Shown: in pieces, positions 13,392 to 25,562 of the stretch
Layout of the letters: each line of letters opens with the position of its first letter
Numbering within the stretch: the first letter of the stretch is position 1
Position numbers and translations under genes: made by a program
The notes under the pieces: model-generated
The model's database searches: none
The model's input: the letters and a program-made list of their open reading frames with translations, nothing else
Told to the model about the DNA's origin: nothing
NCBI GenBank assembly: GCA_016802295.1
Contig: JAESIW010000180.1
Location: forward strand, 3,455,975 to 3,519,974
DNA: 64,000 bases
Direction: 5' to 3'
From: Brachionus rotundiformis
Lineage: Eukaryota; Rotifera; Eurotatoria; Ploima; Brachionidae

Positions 13392-14816
13392 ATTGAATAT
13401 ATATAAACTTTATATAATTCAAATTATTTTCTAATATTTGAATTCGTAACTTTTTGGTTCTTTTAATTTACGTGCTACCAAATTATTATAATTTTGATTT
13501 ATTTTGACAAGTTAAATTTGAAAATTAATTAACAAGACTAATAATATAACATGTTAAATTTGTTTCTTTTAAATTTTAATCTGAAATTAAAAAATCAATT
13601 AAATCAATATTTGGATTATTATTAAATAAATAATATAGGTTTTCCTTTGAATCGTTTTTCTTATATAGTTTAAATAAATACTTTTTGCAATTAAAGGTTT
13701 TAAGTTAACTTTATTTGTTATAAAAATATTGAATGATAAAGAATTTACCTTAACTCAGATATGTGTTTTGACCATTGGATATCTTAAATCTAACATTTTT
13801 TACAAATAGAAGTTTAAAATCATTTTAGAACTTAAATTTAGTTTTTTCATGTTTCATTAAGTTCAAATAATTGTTTAAATACTTTTGGCATAATATTTAT
13901 TATCTTTATTAATGAATGGTCATTTTTTTTCAATAAAATTTTTTTTAGTCATAATTAACTTGTCAAAATAAAGAGAACCATAATTTAACATTAACTTTTT
14001 TTTATCCTATCCGAAAGATACTGATCAAAAAAAAAAGATTAATGTACCAATTTTTTTAAAATTTAATTTAATTTTCTATAGATAAAATAGCAATCTTGTT
14101 TTAGTTAATAATTTTATTTAATCTCTTATATCTCTTATATCATCTATTAAATTATGAATCAAAATTGATATTTAAGTTAATACATTGATTTCTAGATTAT
14201 TCAATTTTTGAAAATAGAAACTTTTTATTTAAGATTCTTAAGCTTTTTTTTTAAAACTCGTATTTAAAATACGATCAAATAAAAAAATATATACGAATGA
14301 TTTTATTTAAACAAAGTTTAACTCAAAATGAGAATAGTTTTTATTAATGAATCAAAATTTATTTAAATTTGAAATAATATATTATCAATATTTTTATTAT
14401 TTTTGCTTATTTTGCTGATTATGTGAAAGAAATCTTTGAATTTCTCCTATTTTTTAAATTTAATAGTTGAATTCTTGTGAGATTTTTTGTACTGGTTACA
14501 CTAAAACATAATCAAAAATAAATATTTTTAGCAGATCATATAACATTAAAAATTTAAAAACGATTGATGTTAAGTGTTAGCACATCAATAATATTTTAGT
14601 TAATAATATATTTTAAAATATCCTATTAACTAATAAGACATTACTCGATAATATTAAAATTCAGATAAAAAAAATTTATCAAATGTGTATATATTTAAAA
14701 GGATATTTTTAGTGTGTTTTTTCACAAAACCTACACTCTAGAATTAATGTATCTAATTCATAATTTAAAATAATTGCTTTTTTTGTAAAATACATGCACT
14801 AGGAATTTAGATCTCA
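13392..14816. other. Intergenic, upstream of the ENPP-like gene
   Basis: AT-rich sequence between the divergently transcribed ENPP-like and MMS19 genes, presumably holding the ENPP promoter. No coding stretch, RNA gene or clear repeat was seen. Confidence 0.5.
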
Positions 14817-15089
14817 GGTCTTAAACTTGAGAAGCAAGGCGAGGAATCAAAATACAATGTGAAGAAAATGAAACTTCTTTACTTCCTTTTCTTCAAGTGA
14901 CAATTTTAATTAAGCTTTAATGATTAATTTTTTTATTTTAGCAGCCAAAAAGATAAGCTATTTGATTCCTTCAAAGAAATACGATTAATGCTGAGACATT
15001 TTAATTGCACAAATCGAATATTGAACGCTTCTCGTTTTTTATCCACATTCACTAATTATATTCAGAATTTATTACTAAATTTATCATAG
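14817..15089 (+). CDS. Unrecognised short two-exon coding-like segment
   Basis: Two open stretches can be joined: 14817-14896, then an intron of 45 bp (14897-14941, GTGACA...TTTTAG), then 14942-15089 ending in TAG. The joined frame is in phase. The second part reads well as a helical protein (KLFDSFKEIRLMLRHFNCTN, then RILNASRFLSTFTNYIQNLL). The intron length is exactly what the neighbouring MMS19 gene uses. No start codon is clear: the frame is closed upstream by TAG, an acceptor-like CAG precedes it, and an internal ATG lies about 16 codons in. I do not recognise the family. It may be the 3' end of a small gene, a gene fragment, or chance. Confidence 0.22.
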
Positions 15090-15477
15090 AATTTGCTTTT
15101 AATTCCAAGTAAGTACCAGGCGTCTGTTTCGAAATATTATGATATTTGAATTTATTGATTACAAAAAACAAATACGAAAAATTAAATTTTTCTTTTTCAT
15201 AGAGATAATAAAATATTGCTTAACTGTCACTGAATTCAAAATTCCAAACAATTATACATTTTTTATCGATGCTGTGTATTACAATTTCTTATCAAATATA
15301 ATAAATAAAATCTAGATAATTGTAAAGTTTAAATTCTTTCAAAAAATAAAAAAAAATTTATCTATTACATTTACTAAAATTTAGGTTTAACATAACGTTT
15401 GAACATGTTTTAATTAATTAAAAACTAATAAATATTTTTTAAGAATATTTTGAAAAAGAAAATTTAAATTAACAATA

Positions 15478-18400
15478 ATGGAAACTTTGAACATTGATGA
15501 ATATTTTCAAACATCAATATCAAATCAATCGTCAGAAAATACTTTAAAAGAATGCATATCAAGTATTCAAACAATATCTGAATATTTTTATCTATTTTTT
15601 AAATTTAATAGATATAATTTCGAAAGATGTCAAACTTGAAGATATTTTTACCAGATTGGAGTAAATAATTAAATGTTTTGCTAAAGTTAAAAATTAATTT
15701 ATTACTTTAGACCATATTTAACAAATAAAGATAATTTAAAAAGAGCTAAATCGATAAAATTTATTTCTGAATTGGTCAACCAATTTCGTTTGTCGCGTTT
15801 AAACTCCTTAGAAAGTATTTTCTTCTTTAAAATAATGATTTTATAATGATTATTTAAAAGTTGAATATTTATCTTCTTATCTTTGCTCGAAATTGGATGA
15901 CCATTACAGTGTTTCGACTGCTGCACTACCAGGTTTGTACTCGTTACTAATTAAGTACCAACCAAAAGACAACAATGAGCAGTCAAAAAATAATTTATCA
16001 GCTCAAAATTCTATCAAAATTATCAAGACTATTCTAACTGCTGTTCATGTTCAATCAATGACCCAGGCTGATAGATTCATTGTATTCGATATGTGCAAAT
16101 TGGTCTTGTCAAATTCCACACTGGTTGACCAAATCAAAATTGAAAAATATGAAACAGACTTTGTCTATGGATTTATTCAATCAATGGACGGTGAAAAAGA
16201 TCCCCGGAATCTCTTAATATGCTTTGAGTGCATTCGTCTAATTTGTTCCCAAATTAATTTAGGTCCTTTTGTTGATGAAACTTTTGAAGTTTTTGCTTGT
16301 TATTTCCCTATTGATTTTACACCAGTAAGTATGGAACTTGTAAATTAAACTGGTACTAATGTTTAAAGCTAGTTTTTTTTTATTCATTATCTAGCTTTAA
16401 TTAAACACCACCAGTTTTTGTTTGGTAAACTTCATTTTAAAATTTTCAATTACAACTAAGCCTAAGAATGACAATTTTTTAATAACCAAACAAATGCTAA
16501 TTGAATCACTGCGACATTGTTTTTCGTCCACTAACAAATTTAGTAAGAACACGGTACCATTGCTTTTAGAAAAGTTGGATTCAAGCGTCGAAGACGCTCA
16601 ATTGGACGCTTTGGATACATATTCAGAATGTGCCAATACTACATATGATCCTAATGATTATAAAGAATATTTAGAAACTATGTGGACTTGTTTTCATAAG
16701 ATAAGCATGAATGCGGCAAAAAATAATTTGGAAGAAGCGGCTTTAAACGCAATTCAGTCAATGGCAAAAAGTCTTTCAAAGACTATACAAAATGCAAATT
16801 CAAAAAGCAGTGTTTCAATAGAATGGTTTGCTCAAAAAGCTTTAGATGAATGTTTGGCTTACTTAGATGAACCAGATTTAAAATTAGTATGGCCAAATGT
16901 AAAATGCTTGCTCTCAATTGCATCTTCATCATCTACAGCTAATTTACTGATCCTAAAGACTACCCTTCCTTCCATACTCCTTCACTTCAATTCAACCACT
17001 TTTGTAATTTTATATAATTTATTTATTTTTATTTATTAAATTTTATTTTATCTTTTAGCAAAATCAAAAAAAAACTTATCTGGACATTATGTGGCAATTC
17101 GTTTCTAACTCTCTTAAATTTGATTCTAAGCCTTCAAGTATTCTGAAAGATAACATAGACACCATGTTGAGAATATGTCTAGAAAACGAGTCGAACAAAC
17201 ATTTAAGACTTCAATCCCTGAATGGATTGTTTTATTTAATTAAATTTGAAAAATTAATAGAAAATGCTTCTATACTGGACGAAACCGAGTCTAGTAATTA
17301 CGAGACAATTGCCAAGAAGCTTTGGCACTCTTTGTGGGTGAGTCCATGTGAAAGCGATTCACCAACGGCAAAAGAAGAAAGGTTATAAAGATGATTAAAA
17401 TATTTATTTTAAATTTAAATTTAATTTATTTTAGATCAAGATTGATAGAGATCTTTTATTTTCTTATTAAAAATAATAGTGTTATTCTAAAATGGTTTTT
17501 TAAATCTCTGGAAGAGTCAGTCATTGAGTCAAGAACAGAAGGAACCCAAGGATACATCGCTGGTTTTACCTTAATTGAAAACATGGTCAATCACTATGCC
17601 AATAACAAAGCGAAAGAGAATGAAGCATTTTTTGGGTCCGAACTCTTACTGACATTATTTCAGAAATTGATTACAGATTTGTATGACTCTGATGAAAATG
17701 CAGAATATCTTTCATACTTGTTTGAGTCACTAAGTCAAGTTGTACAAAATTTAAATCTAAAAGAACAAAATGAACCAGACTTGGTAAAATTACAGTTCGA
17801 AATAATAGATAATCTCCTCAAATTAGTTTTATCTGAAAAATTTGAAAAAATTTTTAAAACAAATTGTCCGTATAGTTCATCATTAGTTTTAAAATGTTCT
17901 TTAGTTTTTAAAGCTTTTAGTTTACAGTAATGTATAATTATTTTTCTAAACATTTAAAAAATTATAAATTTTTTTAGAATCAGAAAAACTGAATTGACAG
18001 AAAATTTTTTGAAAAAAATTAATGATCTTTACTTAAATAATTCGAATTTTGCTCCTTTTGAAGTAATTAATATTTATATCTAAATTTAAAATTAATATCT
18101 TTTAAATTTCACAGACACAGTCAGATCTTAATGAGAAAAAAAAACTAATATTTTATATGCAGGTTATAGTTTCATTAAATAAAGTGGTAATAAGTCTTAA
18201 AATTAATTTTTGACAGATTATTTTTAATTTAATTTAAGGAATTTAAATCAGATTTTGAAGAATTATTCAAAAAAATTGAACCAAAACTTAGGAACCTGTG
18301 TCTAGATGATAATGAGGAAATAAACCAAATAGGATGCCAATTTTATGCAGCCTTAATTAACAAAATAGACAGCAACCAGACCGATACATATGTTAACATG

Positions 18401-19315
18401 TTTAGAGACCAGCTACAACAAAATATCGAAAATGAACAGAAAGAATTAAACCAAAGAATCAAAAGCTTAAATTTCTGGATTTTGATAAATAAAGCTTTGA
18501 CTCTAAAAGAACACAAATTATATGAACACTTTACCAAAAAAGTAAGCCTTTCTCTAATTAGGATAATAATTTAAACTGAAATATTTTAGCTTATCGACTG
18601 GCTGGATGATTCAGATCTTGGAAAAATTACTAGTGACGGCTTTAGTACAATATTAAATGACGATCCCAAAGGAACATTTGCATTGACAGAAAAATCTGCC
18701 TTTAATGTGAAACTTTTCTATAGACAGCGATTTTTTAACTCTGTCATTGAACCATTAAAACAAAAATTTGAGTCCAAAGAAAGCGTTCACACCAAACAAC
18801 GTCTCTTTTATGCTCTTTCAGTTTTGAATATGGTCTCATTGCTTTCCAAAGAAATAATACAGAAACAATTAAAATCGGTAATTTAAAAAAGAAATTTGAG
18901 AATATTTTGTTAAAATATATTTTGTTAAAAGATGTTACCAATTTTGCTATTCTCTTTAAGCAATTCAGTTGATATGGAAGAAAAAATGTGTTTATCATCT
19001 TTAAAATCATTCGAAATGTTGCTAAATGACAGCTCTAACAGCGATTATAGTTCTTTTGTACCTTATTTACAAGATATATTAGAAAAATTAATTCGAATGA
19101 CCAAGGTTCAAAAATCGCTAGAGATTCGCTTGTTGGCACTTAATTGTTTGAATATTGTCGCGTTGAAGTTAACACCTAATCATATTATTAAATACCAGAA
19201 GTTTGTGTGCAAAGAACTAGAAAAGTGTTTGACAGACAAGAAGAGGCTGTGCCGTCAGTTAGCAGTGGAAGCCAGAAATAGATGGTTTTTGTTGACAACT
19301 AAAAATTCTGAATAA
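15478..19315 (+). CDS. MMS19: MMS19, cytosolic Fe-S assembly (CIA) targeting factor
   Basis: MMS19 is the HEAT-repeat adaptor of the CIA targeting complex (with CIAO1 and FAM96B/CIAO2B). It delivers Fe-S clusters to DNA helicases and polymerases such as XPD. Twelve exons: 15478-15562, 15612-15660, 15711-15814, 15861-16324, 16461-17003, 17059-17381, 17435-17926, 17978-18062, 18115-18186, 18239-18541, 18590-18877 and 18932-19315, giving 1,063 residues (human 1,030). Diagnostic runs are AVHVQSMTQADR, GFIQSMDGEKDPRNLL, LGPFVDETFEVFACYFPIDF, DLKLVWPNVK and, at the C terminus, LTDKKRLCRQLAVEARNRWF. The C-terminal HEAT domain that contacts CIAO1/CIAO2B in other species is intact. Ten of eleven introns are about 46-60 bp; intron 4 is 136 bp. 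AATAAA (19311-19316) overlaps the stop codon. Confidence 0.97.
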
Positions 19316-20409
19316 AATGAAGCTTTTTCTTTAAACAAAAATTAATTCTTATAAAATTTGAAAGATTGGTAAGACAATCAGTTAAAAATTTACTTTATTG
19401 TTCAATTAATTTTGACTCTAAATAGAATTGACAATCTATATTAAAATAAGTTTTACTTTTTATAGTTATCGTAACCTTTTTAAAGTCGTAAATCAATCAC
19501 TAAATCTCTTTATTTAAAAATTCAAAACTACAAAATAATAAAATTAATAAATTGATTGATTTTATAATTAATTATTGGATTTTAAAAATATAACTTTAAA
19601 GTTTTAACTGTGGTAAAAGCTGAAGTAATTAAATAAATATTTTAAAATTTTTCATTCTTTTAAATTTTTAATCTTTTAAAAAAAAAGTCGATAGTTAAAC
19701 AATTTTTAAAAATGATTAATTTAATTACTTTAGAATTCATTTCTAAAGTATCTTCTAAAAAATTTCCCGTGGTTCTGCTAGATGGTCATTTGTCTACGTA
19801 TACTGTCTATCAGGCCTTGGAAAATTAACAAGATGATCTTGAATCACTCGATTTGGTCACCTTTGCCTTCTCTTCTCGATGAAATCATGTCCTCCTTATT
19901 AAATAATTTCAATGTTGTTGTTATGACTTAATCAAAAATTGTTTTCTATTTACCATTATATAATTAAAATTAAATTCTAATAAATCTCATAAAACAAATT
20001 CTTTATTAGAAGAAAAATTACTTAATATTCATTCCAAAAGGCAAAAATATGATGATGATTAAATTATAATCAATAATATTAAAACGAAACTAAAAAGAAT
20101 ATAAACTTTAAATAGTTAAATAAAATTCTGAAATTTTTAAAATATACCGAAGACAAAAACTAAATAACTCAAATAACTAAAAGAATTAAAAATATACTAA
20201 GCATCATGTTTAGTTAAATTTTTAATAATATTTTATGATTATAATAAAATCTTTATGCTTCTAAATGAAATATATTTTGAACATTTGCTTTCATCTGTAG
20301 CAAAAAAAACTGACTGGATCAAATCGAAAAAATTTATGGAATTAGCCTTCAAAAAACCATTAAAATAAAAGTCACCTGTTTTTAAAAAAAAATCAATTGA
20401 GATATTTAA
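19316..20409. other. Intergenic, MMS19 to EDEM3
   Basis: About 1.1 kb of AT-rich sequence holding the MMS19 3' end, the EDEM3 promoter region and the short methyltransferase-like remnant listed separately. A weak open stretch around 20270-20365 (HLLSSVAKKTDWIKSKKFME) could belong to that remnant but is too short to judge. Confidence 0.5.
19712..19931 (+). pseudogene. Homocysteine S-methyltransferase-like N-terminal remnant
   Basis: ATG 19712 opens a frame reading MINLITLEFISKVSSKKFPV, then VLLDGHLSTY, and stopping at TAA after ALEN. Further on, in another frame, the sequence reads WSPLPSLLDEIM and FNVVVMT. The order LLDG-x-LST ... LWS-like ... VVxT is that of the N terminus of the homocysteine/betaine S-methyltransferase family (normally LLDGGLAT ... 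LWSA ... I/VVTASY). At least one stop and one frameshift interrupt it, and the zinc-binding Cys region of the family is absent. I read it as a truncated, dead copy. Short length and lack of alignment keep confidence modest. Confidence 0.4.
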
Positions 20410-23400
20410 ATGTTAAATCCAATTTTTAGCTGCTCAAATTCTCGATCACTTCCACGAACTTTAATTTTTTTTTTTCTAATTATTACACTATTTCCCGTAA
20501 ATTCAAATGCTCTGACGAAATCCGAAAAAAATGTCCTCAAGTAATTTGAAAATGAAAAAAATAAATTTTAATTTATTGAATTTGATATTTTTATTATGAA
20601 GAGGAAAAGTCTTACAAATGTTCGATCATGCTTTTAATAGTTATATGGTAAATTAAAAATAAAACCTTTTTTTTTTAATTAATTATTATAAAGAAATATG
20701 CATATCCTGCAGATGAACTGATGCCGCTAAGTTGTAAGGGCAGATATAGAATCAAAGAAGCTCCCCGAGGAGATATTGATGAAGTATTGGGAAATTTCAC
20801 CTTAACATTAGTAGACAGTTTGGACACCTTGGCTCTTCTTGGAAAAGTTGATGAATTCGAACAAGCCGTACGTAATGTTATACAAAATACTCATTTTGAC
20901 CGTGATATAGTTGTGTCTGTTTTTGAGAGTAACATACGTATGCTTGGTGGACTACTGTCCGGACATATAAGTCTAATTTACCTAAAGAACAGACACTTTC
21001 CGAATAGATTTAATTGGTATAGAAATGAGCTCTTAACTCTGGCCAAAGACCTCGGATTTCGACTACTACATGCTTTTAACACTACAACAGGGCTTCCAAG
21101 ATCTAGAGTTAACTTAAAATATGGCATAACCAAAGAGCTAAAGAAGGGTGAAAAAAATACTGCTACTTGTACAGCATGTGCTGGAACACTTCTTCTAGAA
21201 TTTGTTTTGCTATCTCGTTTGAGTGGAGAGAAAGTGTTTGAAGAAAAGGTAATGAAAACTATGGACTACTTATGGAATAAAAGAAATAGAGCCAGTGACT
21301 TGGTGGGAACAGTTATTAATATTCATGATGGAGAATGGCTGAACAAGGATTCAAGCATCGGAGCAGGTATAGACTCATATTATGAGTATCTTTTCAAAGG
21401 CTACATATTGCTTGGTGACGAAAATTTATTGTACCGATTTAACAAACATTATGACTCAATTACCAAATACATGAGCGTAAATTTAAATGGAAATGATATC
21501 ATGGATGCAGAACAAGGTTCAAGTTTGAAGACAGTTCATATGCACATGCCTAATAGACAAGCTCGAAATTACATTGACGCCTTGCTTGCTTTTTGGCCAG
21601 GTCTACAAGTTTTAAAAGGTGATATTAAAGGTGCCATAAAATTTCATGAAGCTTTGCATCAAATAGTCAAAAAACATGATTTTTTACCCGAAGCTGTTTT
21701 GTTCGACCATTCTATACACTGGTCAAATCATCCACTTAGACCCGAATTTCTGGAAAGTACATACTACCTATATCGAGCAACAAAGGATGATTTTTATTTG
21801 GAAATAGGCAAAAAGATGATGGATCAATTGGAAAAATTTTCACGTGTACCATGTGGTTACGCGGCAATAGCTGACCTGAAAACAAAGCAAAAAGAAGACC
21901 GAATGGACTCATTTGTCTTTGCTGAAACATTTAAATATTTGTATCTGATGTTTGCAGAAGAGGATGAGCTTTTGTTTGATATAGATGACTTTATATTTAC
22001 TACAGAAGCCCATTTGGTTCCTTTAAATTTAGATGATTATGTCAGTCAAAATATCAAAATTCCAAAAGTCAAAGAAAATCAAGCAAGCTTTAATTTTTAT
22101 TCGAACAACTGGAAAGATAAGACATGCCCTAGCTTAAATTTTTTGTTCAATTCTCAAGATGTTTTTGATGCTACGAAAAAAATACGTGACTCTGTTGGAA
22201 TGATTAATGAGAAAAAATGTGAAAAAACATCTCAATCGACTCAAAAAACTGTAAATTTAGACAAGCTTAAACAACTGCCTTTGAGAGCCCAAGATTTTGT
22301 CGCTGGTCGAGCTGACCATATGAACATTCTTAAGAACATGGGAATTAGCTTGAGTTCGATGCCAGATGGCAGAGTCCAACTTGTTCACAAAACAAATGAG
22401 GCTTTTAGCTATGATGAAGCAGAGATGGGAATTCTTTTCATGACAGACATGTTGGAATACAGCAAGAAATCTGATTTTAAATTAAAAACAAGCGATATCG
22501 ACGAATACCGTCATTTGTCAGTCATTTTACTTTCAAATCCATTTAATGGATCAAAGGTTTACAAAGCTGGTCCAGCTCAATTCGGACAAAAGCTAAAATC
22601 AAACTTGGGATTTTTTGGAAAATTGGTGCTATCGGATCCAATGGATGCGTGTTCTTTACTAAACAACAATACCAGCTTTTACAACAAAATTATTGTGGCT
22701 AAACGAGGCAATTGTATGTTTATTGAAAAAGCTAGAATTGCTGAAAAAATTGGCGCGATTGGTTTGATAATTGTAGACAATTCAGATCAGACTTCTTATT
22801 CGACATCAACTTTTTTTGCCATGTCAGGCGATGGTGTGCAGAATGTCTCAATTCCAAGTGTTTTCCTATTCGGAAAAGAAGGAAACGATTTATTGTGGAA
22901 CATGAGATCTACAAAAAGTCTAATTGCTTTTGTTGGTGATAATTATATGACCAAAAATTTAAGTGGTTTAGAAAAAAGTCTGATTGTGAACAATGATCAA
23001 CTGAAAATCGCCCTTAAATTGACCAAATATTCTTATTGTTTGTTAAAAGATCAGTTTGAACTTGCTTTAAAAGTGAGTAATAAATATTTTCAATGTTTGG
23101 CTGATGATTACCAAGTTTTGAAAGATTATTTTGAAATTTTTAATGAAAAAAAAATTTCTTCAAATAAAAAAGATAAAAATAATGAAGCTATTGAAATAAG
23201 TCAAATGTTAGATGAGGAAAATAAGATTATCCATCGTTTTAAATTGGATGAAACTATTGAAATAAGATTTAAAGATGATGAAATTGAAAAAAAATTGTTT
23301 CTCAATTTAAATCCGATAATTGAAATGCCGGAAAAGGTGGCCCAAAAGAAAGAATTGAATAATAATGATTATGCAATGTCAATTTTTGCTTCGTTGATAA

Positions 23401-23567
23401 AAAGATTTGAACAGAAAACCAATTTTCTCAAAATGGACAAAACTGATCAATTTAATAAAGTTTTGTTTAAATATGTTGCTTCAAAGTTATATCCATCTGA
23501 ACATTCATTAACTTTAGATGACGAAAAGTTGTTTGATGAACTAGCTAAAAATTTGGATTTGTTTTAA
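20410..23567 (+). CDS. EDEM3: EDEM3-like ER mannosidase (GH47 + PA domain)
   Basis: EDEM3 trims alpha-1,2-mannose from misfolded glycoproteins in the ER and so marks them for ERAD. Exons 20410-20540, 20602-20647 and 20694-23567 give 1,016 residues. Start ATG 20410 gives a signal peptide (FFFLIITLFPVNSNA). Exon joining restores KVLQMFDHAFNSYM and YAYPADELMPLSCKGR, the conserved GH47 entry. GH47 spans about residues 40-495, with acidic active-site motifs VVSVFESNIRMLGGLL, GIDSYYEYL and RPEFLESTYYLY and the calcium-binding TTEAHL. A PA domain follows at about 680-795 (AGPAQFG ... KRGNCMFIEKAR ... GLIIVDN), which separates EDEM3 from EDEM1 and EDEM2. The Lys/Glu-rich C-terminal tail ends in LDLF, so the KDEL-type retrieval signal of vertebrate EDEM3 is absent. 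CxxC-type CTACAGT, used for disulfide pairing with an oxidoreductase, is present. Confidence 0.96.
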
Positions 23568-24106
23568 TTAAAAAGGTGATCGGTGTCTTTGTTAGTTTAT
23601 TTTGTTAAATTTTATAATCAATCTTTTAAGGCTTTATTTAATAAAATAAAAAAATTAAACCGAACTTTATTTAGCATATTTAACATTCTAATCATAAAAA
23701 ACAATTTTAATTTTTCTGACTGACCGGTGATTACATTCAATGAGCTAACCATTCTTTATTTGAACTAATATTAAAACTATTATTATTGTGAATATTATTT
23801 ATTTAATATATTTATATTTTAAAAATAATTTAAAATCAAATTTTATCAAATCTAATCTGATTTGAATTCTGTACAAACAGTATGAAAAAAAACAATAAGA
23901 TCCTGTTTTATTGTGGTTAATGTTTTTTTATCTTATTTATAATCAACTTGATTTATCTATTGATAGTCTCACATTACGGAGATAATTATCTAAATTTTTC
24001 AAAAATATGACTGAAAGAAATTATTAGATTTAAATGAAGCTCTGAACTGCTATTAGAAGCTTTTAAATTTTTATTCATAATTACTTTTCAAACAAATAAT
24101 CTATAT
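23568..24106. other. Intergenic, EDEM3 3' end to tRNA
   Basis: AT-rich. AATAAAATAAA at about 23640-23650 is a good EDEM3 poly(A) signal candidate. Nothing else was seen. Confidence 0.5.
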
Positions 24107-24195
24107 CCCGCGATAGCTCAGTTGGCAGAGCGGAGGACTGTAGAGTTAAATACAAAGCTATCCTTAGGTCAGTGGTTCAAATCCGCTTCGCGGGA
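24107..24195 (+). tRNA. tRNA-Tyr (GTA) with a 16-nt intron
   Basis: Full cloverleaf. The acceptor stem CCCGCGA pairs perfectly with TCGCGGG, and the discriminator base is A. The D arm (TAGCTCAGTTGGCAGAGC, box A) and the T arm (GGTTCAAATCC, box B) are present. Anticodon GTA is at 24140-24142. An intron of 16 nt (24144-24159) lies one base after the anticodon, the canonical position and a near-universal feature of eukaryotic tRNA-Tyr genes. Confidence 0.97.
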
Positions 24196-24196
24196 C

Positions 24197-24201
24197 TTTT
24201 T
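24197..24201 (+). terminator. Pol III T-run terminator
   Basis: TTTTT begins two bases after the tRNA 3' end, the standard RNA polymerase III stop. Confidence 0.8.
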
Positions 24202-24425
24202 ATTGCTAAACAAAGTCAAAAATATAATTTCTTAGTAAAATATAACATGGTTAATAATAATTTTAAAAAAATTAAAAATTTTTAAAAATTTATTTACACT
24301 TTAACAAAAAGCTAAAAATATCTATCAATCTAAGTAAATTTTTCTAAGTTAATTTTCTCATTTTTCCAAACCATCTGACCAATTACCACTATACAAAAAA
24401 TTTTAAATTAAATTTAAAAAGATAT

Positions 24426-25239
24426 TTAAAAACTATACCGAGGTATGTCACTATAAGCAGCAGGATCCATTGGATCAAGATCATCTTTTTGCTTTTTTTT
24501 CGGTTTGTTCTTTTCATCTCTTTTTTCAACATGTTTGATCTTATCTACTTTTTTGGCTGGTATAAATGAAGATTTAATTTCAATTTGGCCTTGTTTGATT
24601 TCTAAAAATTTGTGGTATATTTTTTATTTACCCTTATAATTCTTAAGGATAATAAAATACTTTTAGCATATTCTATTTTTGCTTTTGGGTGCGATGGAGA
24701 TAACCAACAAACTTGGTCAGTTTCAGTATTCCAATAATAATACCTGTTACTTTAGCAAACAATAAACTTTTACGAAAACTAGAGTTAACTTAAAAATATT
24801 TATCTACGTGTTAAAATCTGGAACTTCAACCCAATTTGCCGGCAACGGGTATATTTTTAACATTCTTGCACGTCTTTTTTCCATTACTGGATGATGCTGA
24901 AACTTCTTGTTTGCAGTTTCATGAAATTGATTATTTTTATTTGGACAGGTTGCCCCTTCATAATTTGTTTGATTATCATTTTCCTTAATTTTTTTTTAAA
25001 TTGAATTACTGAATCCAAATTTAAAATAAAACCAACTATAGATTCTTTAGGTTCATCATAGCTCTCAGCAATCACTTCCTCTTCCTCAATCGAACGATTT
25101 GCTATTATTTCAGCTTTAAAAAAACTAAAAAATCTAATTTAAAAAACAATTTCAATTTACTTGTCTGTTTATTATTATCAATATTTCCTAACAAACCACG
25201 CTTGGCAAGTCGAGCTTGAAGAGCTGGTGGTAGCGGCAT
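24426..25239 (-). CDS. PQBP1: PQBP1, polyglutamine-binding protein 1
   Basis: Nuclear WW-domain protein that works in splicing through U5-15kD and WBP11 and binds polyglutamine proteins including huntingtin in mammals. Exons 25239-25161, 25113-25037, 24983-24808, 24743-24661 and 24601-24426 give 196 residues (human 265). The N terminus MPLPPALQARLAKRGLL is almost the family consensus and is followed by an acidic stretch (EEEEVIAESYDE). The WW domain reads LPANWVEVPDF, then YYYWNTETDQVCWLSPSHPK; it seems two residues shorter between its halves than in human. The C terminus keeps the intrinsically disordered U5-15kD-binding motif (DDLDPMDPAAYSDIPR) but ends a few residues later. The long Arg/Asp repeat region of mammalian PQBP1 is replaced by a short Lys-rich linker. 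The intron 2 donor could be shifted slightly, since GTTGGT is a weak site. Confidence 0.95.
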
Positions 25240-25285
25240 TATTTTATTATTTCTCTGAGTTTTTTTATTCTCTCTTTTAAATTAT

Positions 25286-25562
25286 TTTTAATTAAAAATT
25301 TGTCGATTAAATATGAAAATTAGATCATAATTAAGCTGAAATTTACTCAGTTTTTAAGAATACAAATCTCATTAAAAACATAATTCTACTAAAAAAGTCA
25401 ATAGTATTTTTTTATTTCTAGATCAATAATGAAAATAGTTATGATTCGATTTCTTCAATTATCAGTTTTTAAAAAAAATAATAAATTTTTCAAGAATCAA
25501 GAAATTCAATCAAATTAAGATTAATTAACTTGTGAGATAAATTTTTGTCTTTAGATTAAGAA
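25286..25562. repeat. Gap-flanking direct repeat, left copy (gap 1)
   Basis: This stretch up to the first N run is repeated just after it (26483-26753) in the same orientation, with a few substitutions and small indels. Shared landmarks are ATTTGTCGATTAAATATGAA, CTAGATCAA and GTCTTTAGATTAAGAA. Confidence 0.9.
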
